Origin: Jaminaea rosea
Taxonomy: Eukaryota > Basidiomycota > Exobasidiomycetes > Microstromatales
Reading direction: 5' to 3'
DNA length: 64,000 nucleotides
Assembly (NCBI RefSeq): GCF_003144245.1
Contig: NW_020289983.1
Coordinates: forward strand, 1 to 64,000
Under the pieces are notes generated by a model that saw only the letters and a program-made list of their open reading frames with translations, was not told where the DNA came from and made no database searches. Positions 1 through 9,484 of this stretch are shown here, piece after piece (the stretch's first letter is position 1; every line of letters begins with the position of its first letter). Made by a program: the position numbers and the translations under genes.

Positions 1-91
1 GACCAGCCAGCTACAGAGAACGAGGCACCCCCACACCCAACACACAACCACCCTTTCCTAAGCCCTGATAGGTGACCAGCCAGCTACAGAG
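1..91 (+). repeat. 18-bp direct repeat at the window edge
   Basis: The 18-mer gaccagccagctacagag occurs at 1-18 and again at 74-91. The second copy follows GT directly, so it reads as the start of an intron (gtgacc). The first copy begins at the window edge, so its left neighbour cannot be seen. A tandem duplication of about 73 bp is the simplest explanation. Confidence 0.7.
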
Positions 92-126
92 CACAAGACA
101 TCCGCCGCATGCTAGTCTGAGCTTAG

Positions 127-206
127 CCCGCCGGCGATATGACATGCAGCTCATAGACAATAGCGAGGCAGATGCGCTGCGCCTCGACCACAAGTGGCTC
201 AGCTGA
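127..206 (+). CDS. Possible 3'-terminal exon of a gene cut by the window edge
   Basis: After a plausible acceptor (gcttag, ending at 126) one frame reads RRRYDMQLIDNSEADALRLD followed by HKWLS and a TGA at 204-206. The composition is mixed and protein-like, with no low complexity. Too little remains to assign a family. The preceding 126 bases contain a duplicated GTGACC-type donor-like segment and no clear exon. It could be chance open frame; the call rests on the acceptor, the residue mix and the position near the edge, where a truncated upstream gene is expected. Low confidence. Confidence 0.3.
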
Positions 207-451
207 GACCCGCTCAAGGAGCATCGAAACCTCAGCTTGATCAAGCGTAGTAGAGAGAGAATGCAGGCAGCGTCAGCAAAGGTCGACGTTGCTCTTCGTT
301 GCGAATCGGCCGACTGCATCGTATCGATTGTCCGTCTCGCGCAGGTTCAAGGTTGCGGATTAGGAGCATGTCGTATTGATATAGAATGTACAGTAGTCGT
401 GTAGTGTAAGAAACGGGGCAAGCCCATTCATCGTCCCCTCGCACGCGCCGC

Positions 452-2007
452 TCAAACGCCCACCTCTGGAACGCTCTCTCCGACCTCCTCCCAGCACGCC
501 TCAACGGCCCTCTTCAACCTCATGCACGCCTCCTCAAAGTCCTCATCGGCCAACTTGCTGAAGCTCACACGCACGTACTTGGTTCGCTGCGGGAGAGGGA
601 GGAAGACGAAGCCCGGCACAGCAAGCACGCCAGCAGGGACAGCCTTTTCGCTGATGAAGGCCATGGTGTCTGCCTTGCTCTCGGGGAGGTTGAGCTCGAG
701 CCAGAGGAACATGCCCGCTGTGGGGGTCTCGAAGCGAGCGAGGCCGGGCTTGCAGAGGATACGACGCGCACACTCCTCAAAGCGTACAGCCTTCTCGCGG
801 TACATTGCCGCTGTACGGTCTACGTGCTTGTAGAATCCCTCTGAACCCCAGTTGCGGAGCAGCGAGTAGATGACGACCTGGCTGAGCCCGCTCGGCTGCA
901 AGTTCGTGTTGGCCGTGTGCGCGTCGACGGCGTCGAGGATGTAGGCGGGGCCCATTGCGAAACCCACGCGCAGCCCGGCGCCGATGAGCTTGGAGAAAGA
1001 CTCGAAGCGCACCACGTGACCGTTGCCCCACTCGTAGTCCATGCTCCAGTAGCTGCGTGGGCGTGGGCGATCCACGGCGGACGAGGCGGGGGCGCCCGCG
1101 GTGGGGTACTCGAGGTAGTAGTAGGGGTCGTCCTCGAGGATGGTAAAGTCGTGCTTGATGGCTTCGCGCAGCACGCCCTCCTTGACTGCTTCGGTCTGCG
1201 TGGTTCCCGAGGGGTTGCCGCCCGTGGGAGACGTGTAGAGGCACTTGGGGCGGGGCAGGTCCTTGGTCATCGGAGCGCTTTCCCAGTTCTCGAGGATGTG
1301 CTGCAGCTGAGAGACGATGATGCCATCGCGGTTGGTGGGTACGGGGACGACGCGGCAGCCTTGCGACTCGAGGGCGGGGAGCACGCCGGCGTAGACGGGG
1401 TCCTCTGCGAGAATGACATCTCCGCGGTCCATCATTGCTTCGAAGGTCTGGGAGAGGCGGGGCGGGGGGCAGCGAGACGAGAGTCAGTCATACACGCTCC
1501 AAATGGGTTCTCGCGCCACGCTGCTCGCTCGCATCTCACCTTGATGATCAGATCCTGGCTTCCAGCCCCCAAGTTGAGCCTCCAGTCAGGCCCAATGGGT
1601 CGGTTATGAGCGCGAGCTTGGAACTCCATGAGCCATTGAACGAGGCCCGTAATACCGGGCGTGAGGCCGTAGTTGAGAGCCTCGGCGAGCTCTTCGCCGT
1701 CGACCTTGAGCTTGACATCCTCGCCATCTGCGCCCTGCGTGTCGATGGTGAGTGCCTTGAATGGGAAACTCTTCTCGTTGGGCTTGCCGGCGAGGAGCGA
1801 GATCATGCCGGGTACCTTTTCCTTGGGGAACAAGGTGCGAATCCCTGCTGCGGGGCGAGTACGGGCACGGTGGGAGAGCTTGACGCGGCGCTGCTCATTG
1901 CCAGGCATGGCTTGGCGGTGCGAGGGCGTCTTGGAAGACGAGGCGGCGTGGTTGCCGTTCGTCGTTGGCTGCTGGTGCTGGTCCATGGTAATGGCCATTG
2001 TGGGCAT
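452..2007 (-). CDS. Aromatic / 2-aminoadipate aminotransferase (Aro8 type)
   Basis: PLP-dependent class I/II aminotransferase of the Aro8/Aro9/KAT II group, 487 aa, predicted to move amino groups between aromatic or 2-aminoadipate substrates and 2-oxo acids in the cytosol. Two exons on the minus strand (2007-1540 and 1447-452) joined over a 92-nt GTGAGA...CAG intron. Visible family marks are the SPTGGNPSGT loop (Asn near residue 234), EDDPYYYLEY (near 261-270), and the PLP-lysine motif SFSKLIGAGLRVGF with Lys near 309. The N-terminus (LSHRARTRPAAGIRTLFPKE, then PGMISLLAGKPNEKSFPF) is typical of fungal Aro8. The start chosen is the first ATG of the open frame (MPTMAIT); two further Met codons follow within seven residues. 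Divergent from the Zn2Cys6 gene. Aromatic rather than lysine-pathway specificity cannot be settled from sequence alone. Confidence 0.9.
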
Positions 2008-3016
2008 TAAGAGGGGAGGCGTAGAGGAGGGAGAGGAAGGGACGAAAGGAAGGGGAAAGGTGGTTATGCTGCGCAGCGCTCCCACACGATTATGTAGCCA
2101 TCCAAGGTTGGCGAGTACTCTCGTTGCTCTCCTTGAACGAATTCGAAGAATCACCGCACCAGACGCCCGCACGCCCGCACGCAGAGTCAGCGTCGAGTCG
2201 AGTCCGCTCTCCATCGGCGTTTTCCTATCAGAGCCCGAAAAGAAATGTATGTGCGTCGGGTCTTGCTGACACGGGGCGGCCCGTCTGTCTGTCTGTCTGC
2301 CCGCCCCGCTGGCCCTTATCGGAAGGGGGGCGCCCAAAGGTCACGCTACGCTGCGCCTTGGCAACACGAAATGATCGTGGCGCGCTGAGTGAGCGGGGGG
2401 AGAGGGGGCTCATGGGAGCTCGGGGTCTCGTCGAGAGACGTGGTGTGGCGTGGTGTACGAGGATGGCTTCCCCGCATTCACTCGATTCGAAAGCACGATG
2501 GATCACGGATGGCCGTGTGTGCCCTTGTCACGCGGCAGCCACTCGCCCCTCGGAGGATGATTAGCCTTTCGATCGCGCCCGCCGTGCCTGAGATCACCCA
2601 CAGCCCACCGAGCGCCGCCTTGCCCCTCCCCGCCCTTGCCTCGCACCACGCCATCCCACCAATTAATTGGCTTCCATGCTACGTCGTCGTCGTCGTATCG
2701 TCGTCGCAACATCGTGGCCGTGCGTTTGCGTGCGTGACCCTGCTTGCGTGCCCCCCCCCCTCCCCCTCCTGCCTCGGCCACTTTTTTTGCCGTCGTGCGG
2801 CGGCGAGTCAAACGGAACGGAGCCACGCATCACGACGGCCCGATCCCACAGTGCGTGTGTGGCCGTGCGGACGTGCGGGCGGACGGGCCGTGTGGGGACA
2901 ACGCTGATACGAACGACTTTTGCACTAGCTCGTGGCCAGCCGCCCCTCCCCCTGGCCCTCCTTCCCATTAGTACCACTACGATACGACAGACGACGACGT
3001 TGCTGCGCGCGCCATC
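2008..3016. other. Intergenic region, divergent promoter
   Basis: About 1 kb between the divergent aminotransferase and zinc-cluster genes. It holds a TCG trinucleotide run near 2681-2706 and a C-rich run near 2750-2768. No convincing gene was seen on either strand; the open frames here are arginine/proline/serine-rich products of GC bias. Confidence 0.6.
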
Positions 3017-5805
3017 ATGGACCTCGTCCATGCGCCCGTGGCTGGCGGTCAACCTCGCCCCCTCGCGCAGGCTTCGCACGCTTCGCCCTCGTCTACGTCT
3101 ACGTCGTCCCTCGCTGGCGCTGCGTCCACTTCTCCTGCTTCAACACAGGGAGTTGCGACGGGCATTGCTCCAAAGTCGACGCAGATATCGTCGCCAGGGA
3201 GCGGCAGCGCAGCCGTAGCCCCCGCAACCGCAGCTGGACCATCTGCGTCTGGCTCTGCGCCTGGCACAGCGTCTGGCTCGCAGAGTAAACCACCACCACC
3301 TCCTCCTGCTGCTGGCACAAAGACGACGCCCACGATTCGCAAAAAGAGGCTGAGTTGCTCCGAATGCTGTGCGTGTCTGCGTGGGCGTGGGCGTGGGCGT
3401 GGGATAGCGAGGTTTGTAAGCGCAAACCACTTACCAAGCCGCCCTCCTCTCCGCCCGCAGTCCGGCGCAAGCAACGCTGTGTGCCGCCATTCCCCTGCAT
3501 CAATTGCCGCAATCGCGGAGTAGCTGACCAATGCAGGCCGCCTCCTCCCATCCCATCATCCAACGGCGCCAATCGCAACCAGCATCAGCAGCCACGTCGC
3601 CCCATCAATGGCCGCACAAACTCGTCCGACGCTCAGGCGCAACGCCAAGTGCGCTTCCAAGATAACGACAAGAAGAGGCGAAGATCAGAGACCGAGGAAG
3701 ACTCTGCCCCGTCCGGTCAACATGACTACTACGACGACGACGAGTACGACGAGTACGAGTACGAGTACACCGATGGGAGCGACGAAGGCCAAGACGCAGA
3801 GCAGAGCACCAGCAGCGTCGCCGTCGCTCAGCAGCCTGAACCGCTGCCCAAGATCATGAAGCGACCTCGCGCAGGGACAGGATCGTCGGCTACCTCCTTT
3901 GTGGGCGACGCAGGGGGGAGAGCGCCGGAGTACGTCAACCAAGATATAGGATACCAAGGGCCAGGCGCGCTGGACGCCGTGTCCAACTTGTCCGGCTTGA
4001 CTCGCAGCACCGGGATGTCCCCGCGATCCCTCGAGTGGAATGCGCTCATGGGCAGACCGCATCCGAGCCACATTCAAGAAGAACTGCGCCTCATTCTCGG
4101 TCCATACCCTAATCTAGAGACGAGGATGGGCTATTGCCAGTTGTTCCTCGACAGATTCGTGAGTCCGCAAAGCGTGGCGCCATATCTTCTGACACATCGC
4201 TCATCGCTGCCTCTCTCCTCGCCGTACATGTCCAGAACTGGGCGCGCCATCCAATCGACGAGCAGCATGCCCGCCAAGCATGTTCCATCGACTTCCAGCT
4301 ATCCCCGGACCACGCATCGGTCACAGAGCGCCTACCCCTCCTCGCCCTGGCCCTCGCCATCATGAGCGTAGGCTCGATGGAGAGTCCGCAGCAAGGATTG
4401 AACGTCAAAGTACACTCTGAGCACCTTTTCTTCCTCTGTCGCAAGACGTTGACTCTCTGCGAATTCTTGGGCAAGTGCGATATCAATTCGTGCTGGTGAG
4501 TCGTGCGAGCGAGGAGCGAGACGACGAGCTTTGACGCGGTCTAAACATCTCTCTACACCACGCAGGGCACACTGGATCGCCGTTCGCTACCTCGACATTC
4601 GTCGCGCATCCCGCGCCTGTTGGCATGCCGTCGGCGCTTGGATCCGGCACTGCCTTGACGTGGGACTCCATCACCGCGAGCCCCTCGAAGGTGAAACGTC
4701 CATCGAAACCGCCAAACGCCACGCCTTCTGGTACTACGTCCTCTTCAACGAGCTCGAGTGGAGCTTCATCTTTGCTCGCCCAGCCTACTTCAACCCTAGC
4801 CTCCTAATCGAGGTGCAGCGCGAGTCTCTGGACTTCCTCGACTTTGCAGAGCGAGAGTTCCAGCTGGCTCGCAACGCCTTCGTCCCCTGCTTTCGCGCCC
4901 TCGACGAGGCCTTCACCTGGTCAAAGAACCGCCGCCGGCACACCGATGGGACCACCAAGATCGAAAAGGCAGACCAGTCGATGCAGCGCTGGGCCAACGC
5001 CTTGCCCTCGATCCTCCGCTTCCCGCCCTACGCCCCCGTCGACAACAAGCTCGACGCCTTCTTCCCCAAGCTGCGCTTCTACCGCCATGTCCTCACGGGC
5101 CTCCACCACCTGCACCGCGGCCTCCTGCATCGTCCCAACCTCTTTGCCCTCTTCGAGTCACAGCTCTCTGTACCGGAGACGGACCCTATCCGCACCTCCG
5201 CCACCATCTGCATCCAGACGGCCACCGAGGACATGCGCGCGCAACGCCTCGCCGCCGCGCAGCTCAACGACGACGAAAAGGGCCAGGCGTACGCGGCGGG
5301 CAACCTGCCCTACCACACGGCGACGGTCCTGCTTCTCGGTCTCATCCTGGACAGCAAAGGCGGGAAATGCATAGCAGAGGAGGACCTGCGAGAGAAGTTC
5401 GCCTTCATCTCCGACGTGGCGAGGGACAATCTGCGTTTCTCCCAAGCTCCGTTAGCAGGGCACACTCCGCGCTTCCTCGACGTGCTGCAGGGCCTCGTAG
5501 GCAAGCTGGGTAGCACAAACGAGGAGCACATGGCGCAGCACTCTGGTCACACGTCGCCTCAACAGTGCAGCGCGTCGTCGGTCCTCCCGGCGCTGATCAA
5601 CGAGTTCGAACGCATCTTCGACGACGATCAGCAGCCTAGCACTGCGGCGGGTGGCGTGCCCGGGTTGACGCCGTGGGACTCCTTCATGAGCGGTGGCAGC
5701 GGGGGTGGTGGGGACAGCCTGAACCTCGCGCCTGCGATGAATGACTTCAACGATGATCCGGACGCGTGGCTTGCGCTGCTCAACGGCATTGTGGGTTCGG
5801 CGTGA
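3017..5805 (+). CDS. Zn2Cys6 fungal-specific transcription factor
   Basis: Binuclear zinc-cluster DNA-binding regulator, 849 aa. Exons 3017-3368, 3461-4158, 4236-4495 and 4566-5805; the phases close. The zinc cluster is rebuilt only after splicing: Cys114, 117, 124, 130, 133 and 142, giving C-x2-C-x6-C-x5-C-x2-C-x8-C, preceded by IRKKRLSC. The first intron falls just after the second Cys, and residue 118 is Phe where most relatives carry a basic residue. Residues 1-105 are Ser/Ala/Thr/Pro-rich. An Asp/Tyr/Glu tract follows the cluster, with YDDDEYDEYEYEYTDGSDE as its core. The middle region has the fungal-specific factor domain (PF04082) features RHPIDEQHARQACSIDFQ-like and WIAVRYLDIRRASRACWHAV. 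The C-terminus is Gly/Ser-rich and acidic, a possible activation region. No target can be named; the divergent aminotransferase and the nearby sugar transporter are candidates only by position. Confidence 0.9.
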
Positions 5806-5998
5806 GCGAGTTGGGAGAGGGGGCAACGGGGCGGTGTGGGAGGCAGGGAGAGCACACCGGGTCGGCGTTGATTCGTTCGCGGCGGTGCGCATTCATTGTA
5901 CCATTGGTCGGTGGGCGACGGTCCTCTCTTGTACTATCATACGAAATCGCGAATCGACTTTCCATTCCTGCGCGCCCTCGCACCTCGCACCCTCGCCG

Positions 5999-6481
5999 TC
6001 AGTGCATGACGGCCTCGCGATCCCCTTGAGACCACGCAACTGCAATGCTCCACGTAAGCATCTTTCACCCGCCCTCTTCGCGCACTAGTGCCACCTCGTA
6101 GCGCGAGCCAGCGATGAAGGCTCGCTCCGTCCCGCCCTTGATCCCCTCTCCCGCAGGGTAATGTTGATTCGTGGCCGCAGCCGTTAGACTGGCCGTCTCC
6201 CCTCCTTCGTGGATCCAGGCGCGAATCGAGCTGGTCATGTGGTGCGTGTCGAGCCGCGACGCGATGCCGAAGAGGGCGTCGATTGCCTCCTTTCCCTTGA
6301 TCGTCTCACGGCCGGTGATGGGCATCGACACCTCCGAAGAGCGAGTGGTGGACCACGCAGAGTCCCACAGAGCCTTGTCGCGCACGTCGATGGCGTGGCA
6401 GGCGCGGATCACGGCGTCAATTACGGCCTCGCGGTCCGTGAGGCCGGGTAGCGAGTGGGGGTAGAAGTTGGTGGTGGACAT
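5999..6481 (-). CDS. SnoaL-like (NTF2-fold) protein with an in-frame TGA
   Basis: Small NTF2-fold protein of the fungal SnoaL-like group. The frame from the ATG at 6481 reads MSTTNFYPHSLPGLTDREAV and continues through DTHHMTSSIRAWIHEGGETA to YEVALVREEGG, then meets TGA at 6067-6065. The same frame continues KMLTWSIAVAWSQGDREAVMH to a second TGA at 6001-5999. That tail matches the usual end of the family, in which a Trp followed by Lys-Ile or Arg-Ile precedes a segment like WTQGDRSVM, so the TGA sits where a conserved Trp (TGG) is expected. The strict product is 138 aa; the extended one would be 160 codons including the TGA. No intron can skip it: the only GTGAAAG...CAG pair is 29 nt and shifts frame. 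It could be a recent pseudogene, a read-through case or a sequencing error. Convergent with the zinc-cluster gene. Confidence 0.7.
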
Positions 6482-7271
6482 GTTGGCGTGCAAGTAGTGG
6501 CTGCCGAGATGACGGTCCGGACTGCCTGCGTCGCGCTACTTTTCTACCCCATCGTCTTGGGTCATCTTAGCATGGCGTGACGGCCAATGGCGAGCGGAGT
6601 TCGGCTCATTGTCATCGCGCCGCCGGCCGAGGGTGGTAAGCTGATCTCGCTCATACGCGCGGCGCGGCCTGTGAGAACACGCTCCGTGATTGCCATCGAA
6701 GAGCAGCGTGGTCATATCAGAGACTGTCCATTTGCTATCAGGAGTTTTTGATGCTAGGAAGACATTGCGATCATCTTCCCAGCAGCGTACGAGGTTGGGC
6801 CTGTCGCCCACCCTGCCCCACGCCACGCTTCTTTCGGCAGCCAACTTGCACGGCATCTCACGGCACGCTAGTCGCACTCACAATTGGTACCCTCCACTCC
6901 GCTCACGATGCCGCATGCTTGGCACACATCGTCATCCCTCGTAGCTTTCGCCATGGACTTAATCGGGCCGCCCTGACGAATCTCGGTTTTCTTTACCGGC
7001 TCACACAAGCTCCTCGTCCCCTCATGCCGCACGTCATGCTCCCGGCATCTTAAGCGACAAATCTCCGAGGGCCCCGCCTGCAGCGGCTCGCCGGCGTCCA
7101 GAAGACGAGAGGCGTGCGAGAGAAAAAGACACCGCATTGATGGCGAGAATGGCGAGAATACCGAGTTCTCTTCGCGAGGGGGCTCCACAAGATCGTCCAA
7201 CCTATAAAGATGCGAGGGCACACGACATGCGATTGAAGCCCCACATCCTCCTCCTCTTCTTGCCCGCCACC
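6482..7271. other. Intergenic region upstream of SnoaL-like gene and sugar transporter
   Basis: About 790 bp between divergent starts. Open frames of 80 to 140 codons occur on both strands but lack domains, splice logic or a conserved look. Apart from the TATA-like element near 7203 nothing gene-like was seen. Confidence 0.55.
7203..7208 (+). promoter_or_regulatory. TATA-like element of the sugar transporter
   Basis: The hexamer tataaa within caacctataaagatg lies 64 nt before the transporter ATG at 7272. That is a reasonable place for a TATA box with a short leader. It is a single motif match and unproven. Confidence 0.4.
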
Positions 7272-9399
7272 ATGTCCGCGTCTTCACCCCCAATCAAGAC
7301 CGACCAGGCCAAGGAAGACCTCACCCCGCCTACCGTTTCTCGCACCGTCTCAATGGCAAGTGGGCACCATGACACGGCGACACCGCACCACGAGACTTCC
7401 AAAGTCACCACGCGATGTCTTCTCCTCATGTCGACCGTCTGCTCCGGTGGTGTGAGTACGGCAAGTGGCGTACGAATGGCTCTCACCCCACGCTAACACT
7501 CCACTCGCGCCCCTTGTCCGCGCCTCGCGCCGCCAGTTCCTTTTTGGGTACGACATCGGGGTCATCTCGGGCTGCCTCATCATGAAGGACTTTGTGCTGC
7601 GCTTCGGTGGCGAGCAATCCGCTTCGGGCGGCTGGGAGCTGCCCGCCGACACGCAAGCAAACATCACTGCCCTGCTCGGTGCAGGCACCTTCTTTGGTTC
7701 ACTGCTCCAAGCTCCACTCTCCGACTGGCTCGGACGACAAAAGAGCATGATCCTCTGGTCACTCATCTTCGTCATCGGCGCAATCATTCAGACGGCGACC
7801 GAGACGGCCGTGGCGCAGTTGATGGTGGGAAGGCTCATCGCCGGCTTGTCAGTCGGAGCACTCTCCGGCCTCTGCCCCCTTTACCTCGGAGAGACGGCGC
7901 CCAAGGCCATCCGCGGCATGATCGTGTCTGGCTACCAGCTTCTCATCATCACGGGCATCGCCGTGTCGTACGGCATTGCCTGGGCAAGTCAGACGGCTGA
8001 GAACTCGTCGGCGTCGTGGCGCATCCCCATTGGCCTGCAGATGCTTTGGGGCCTCATCCTCTTGATCCTCGTCCTCTTCCTGCCGGAGTCGCCACGCTGG
8101 AGGCTACAGAATGGACAGATCGAGCAGGCAAAGGCTACGATGGCTTCGATGCGCGGGATTGCGCTGCATGACTCCCCTCAGGGACCGCGAGGCGACCATG
8201 CCATGGAGGCAGAGTTCGCAGAGATGGAGTGAGTGTCGCGCGTGCGGCGCGTACAGCGCGAGCCTTGTGTACACACGCCACTGACACGCCGCGCCCGCAC
8301 AGAATGTTCATCGCCAAGGAGCGCGAGGTCTTCAAGCACTCCAACTACGTGACGGCCTACGCCAAGTGCTTCTCGCTGGATAGGCAGCTGTGGCGTCGCA
8401 CATTGCAGGGCATGCTGCTCCAGACTTTCCAGCAGTGAGTGGGCGCCGCGAGCGAGAACGATGCCGCCGAGCTCGGATCGTAGCTCACTTCTCACTCCTG
8501 ACCCCTCGACACGTCAGGCTCAACGGCCAAAATTACTACTACTATTACGGCCCCACCTTCTTCTCGTCGGCCGCTCTCGCCCTCAACAGCTTCCAGATTC
8601 AATTCAGTGAGCGCGGCGCACGCGGAGCCTGCTCCTCATTTCCCCCGCTAACCTCTCCCAACCCACCTCACGCCTAGTCCTCGGCATCGTCTCTCTCATC
8701 TGCACTTTCCCCGCCCTGTACACAATCGAGCGCGTAGGACGTCGCAATCTCCTCCTCTTCGGCAACACCGTCTGCTTCATCTGCGCATTCATCGTCGCCT
8801 TTGTGGGACACTACGCCATCGCTCCCGCGGGAACGCCGCAGGATCAGATCACTGCCTCGCAAAAGTCGGCGGGCAACGCGTTTGTGGCTTTTGCCATTAT
8901 TCACCTCGCGGCGTACAGTAGCTCGATTGGGCCTGTGCCTTGGGTGTACCTGAGCGAGAGCTTCCCGCAGGAGGTGAGGGCAAAGAGCATTTCGCTTGGG
9001 GCTGCGGCCAATTGGTTGTGAGTGTGCGCTGCGCTACATCATTGCCATCCTTGCTCGCCATGCTAACTCTCCCCCACGCCGCGCCGCGCACGCAGCTGGA
9101 ACTTTATGCTCTCCTACTTCTCTCCCAAACTCTCCGTCCAATACGGCACCTTCATCCTCCTCATCTTTGGCAGCATCGTCTTCACCTCGCTCGTCTTCAC
9201 CTTCCTCGTCCTACCAGAGACGCGCGGCCTCACCGTCGAGCAGGTAGACGTCATGTACGAGACGGGCGCGGCCAACCGTCCCTGGCGAACGTCCAAGTGG
9301 GTGCCACCCGTGGGGGACTCCAATCGCGGGGTGTTGGGTGCTGGTACGGGTGGGGTGACGAACAAGACGGGAGAAAAGGCGCGAGATGATATGGCGTGA
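7272..9399 (+). CDS. Sugar transporter, major facilitator superfamily
   Basis: Twelve-helix proton/sugar symporter type plasma-membrane permease, 578 aa. Six exons: 7272-7451, 7537-8228, 8303-8434, 8518-8606, 8678-9017, 9096-9399; every junction has a GTGAG donor and keeps frame. The first junction rebuilds the family signature GGFLFGYDIGVISG at about residues 59-72. Also seen are DWLGRQKSMI between helices 2 and 3, GRLIAGLSVGALSGLCPLYL, LPESPRWRLQ after helix 6, LNGQNYYYYYGPTFF at helix 7, GPVPWVYLSESFP near helix 10 and LPETRGLTVEQVD after helix 12. These place it in the hexose/quinate transporter group (PF00083). The substrate cannot be read from sequence. The start has a good context (gccaccATGtcc) and a TATA-like box 64 nt upstream. 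Confidence 0.93.
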
Positions 9400-9484
9400 C
9401 GTGACGTGGCGTGGCGTCTATAGCGGCATCTATTTGCAATGTACCATCTTGCCATCCATCGCCCTCTCTCCTCGCTGCGCACGC

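Noticed and set aside
6035-6069. A tiny intron (GTGAAAG...CAG) that would remove the TGA of the SnoaL-like gene
   Set aside because: It would be only 29 nt, it shifts the frame, and it discards sequence that matches the family in the original frame.
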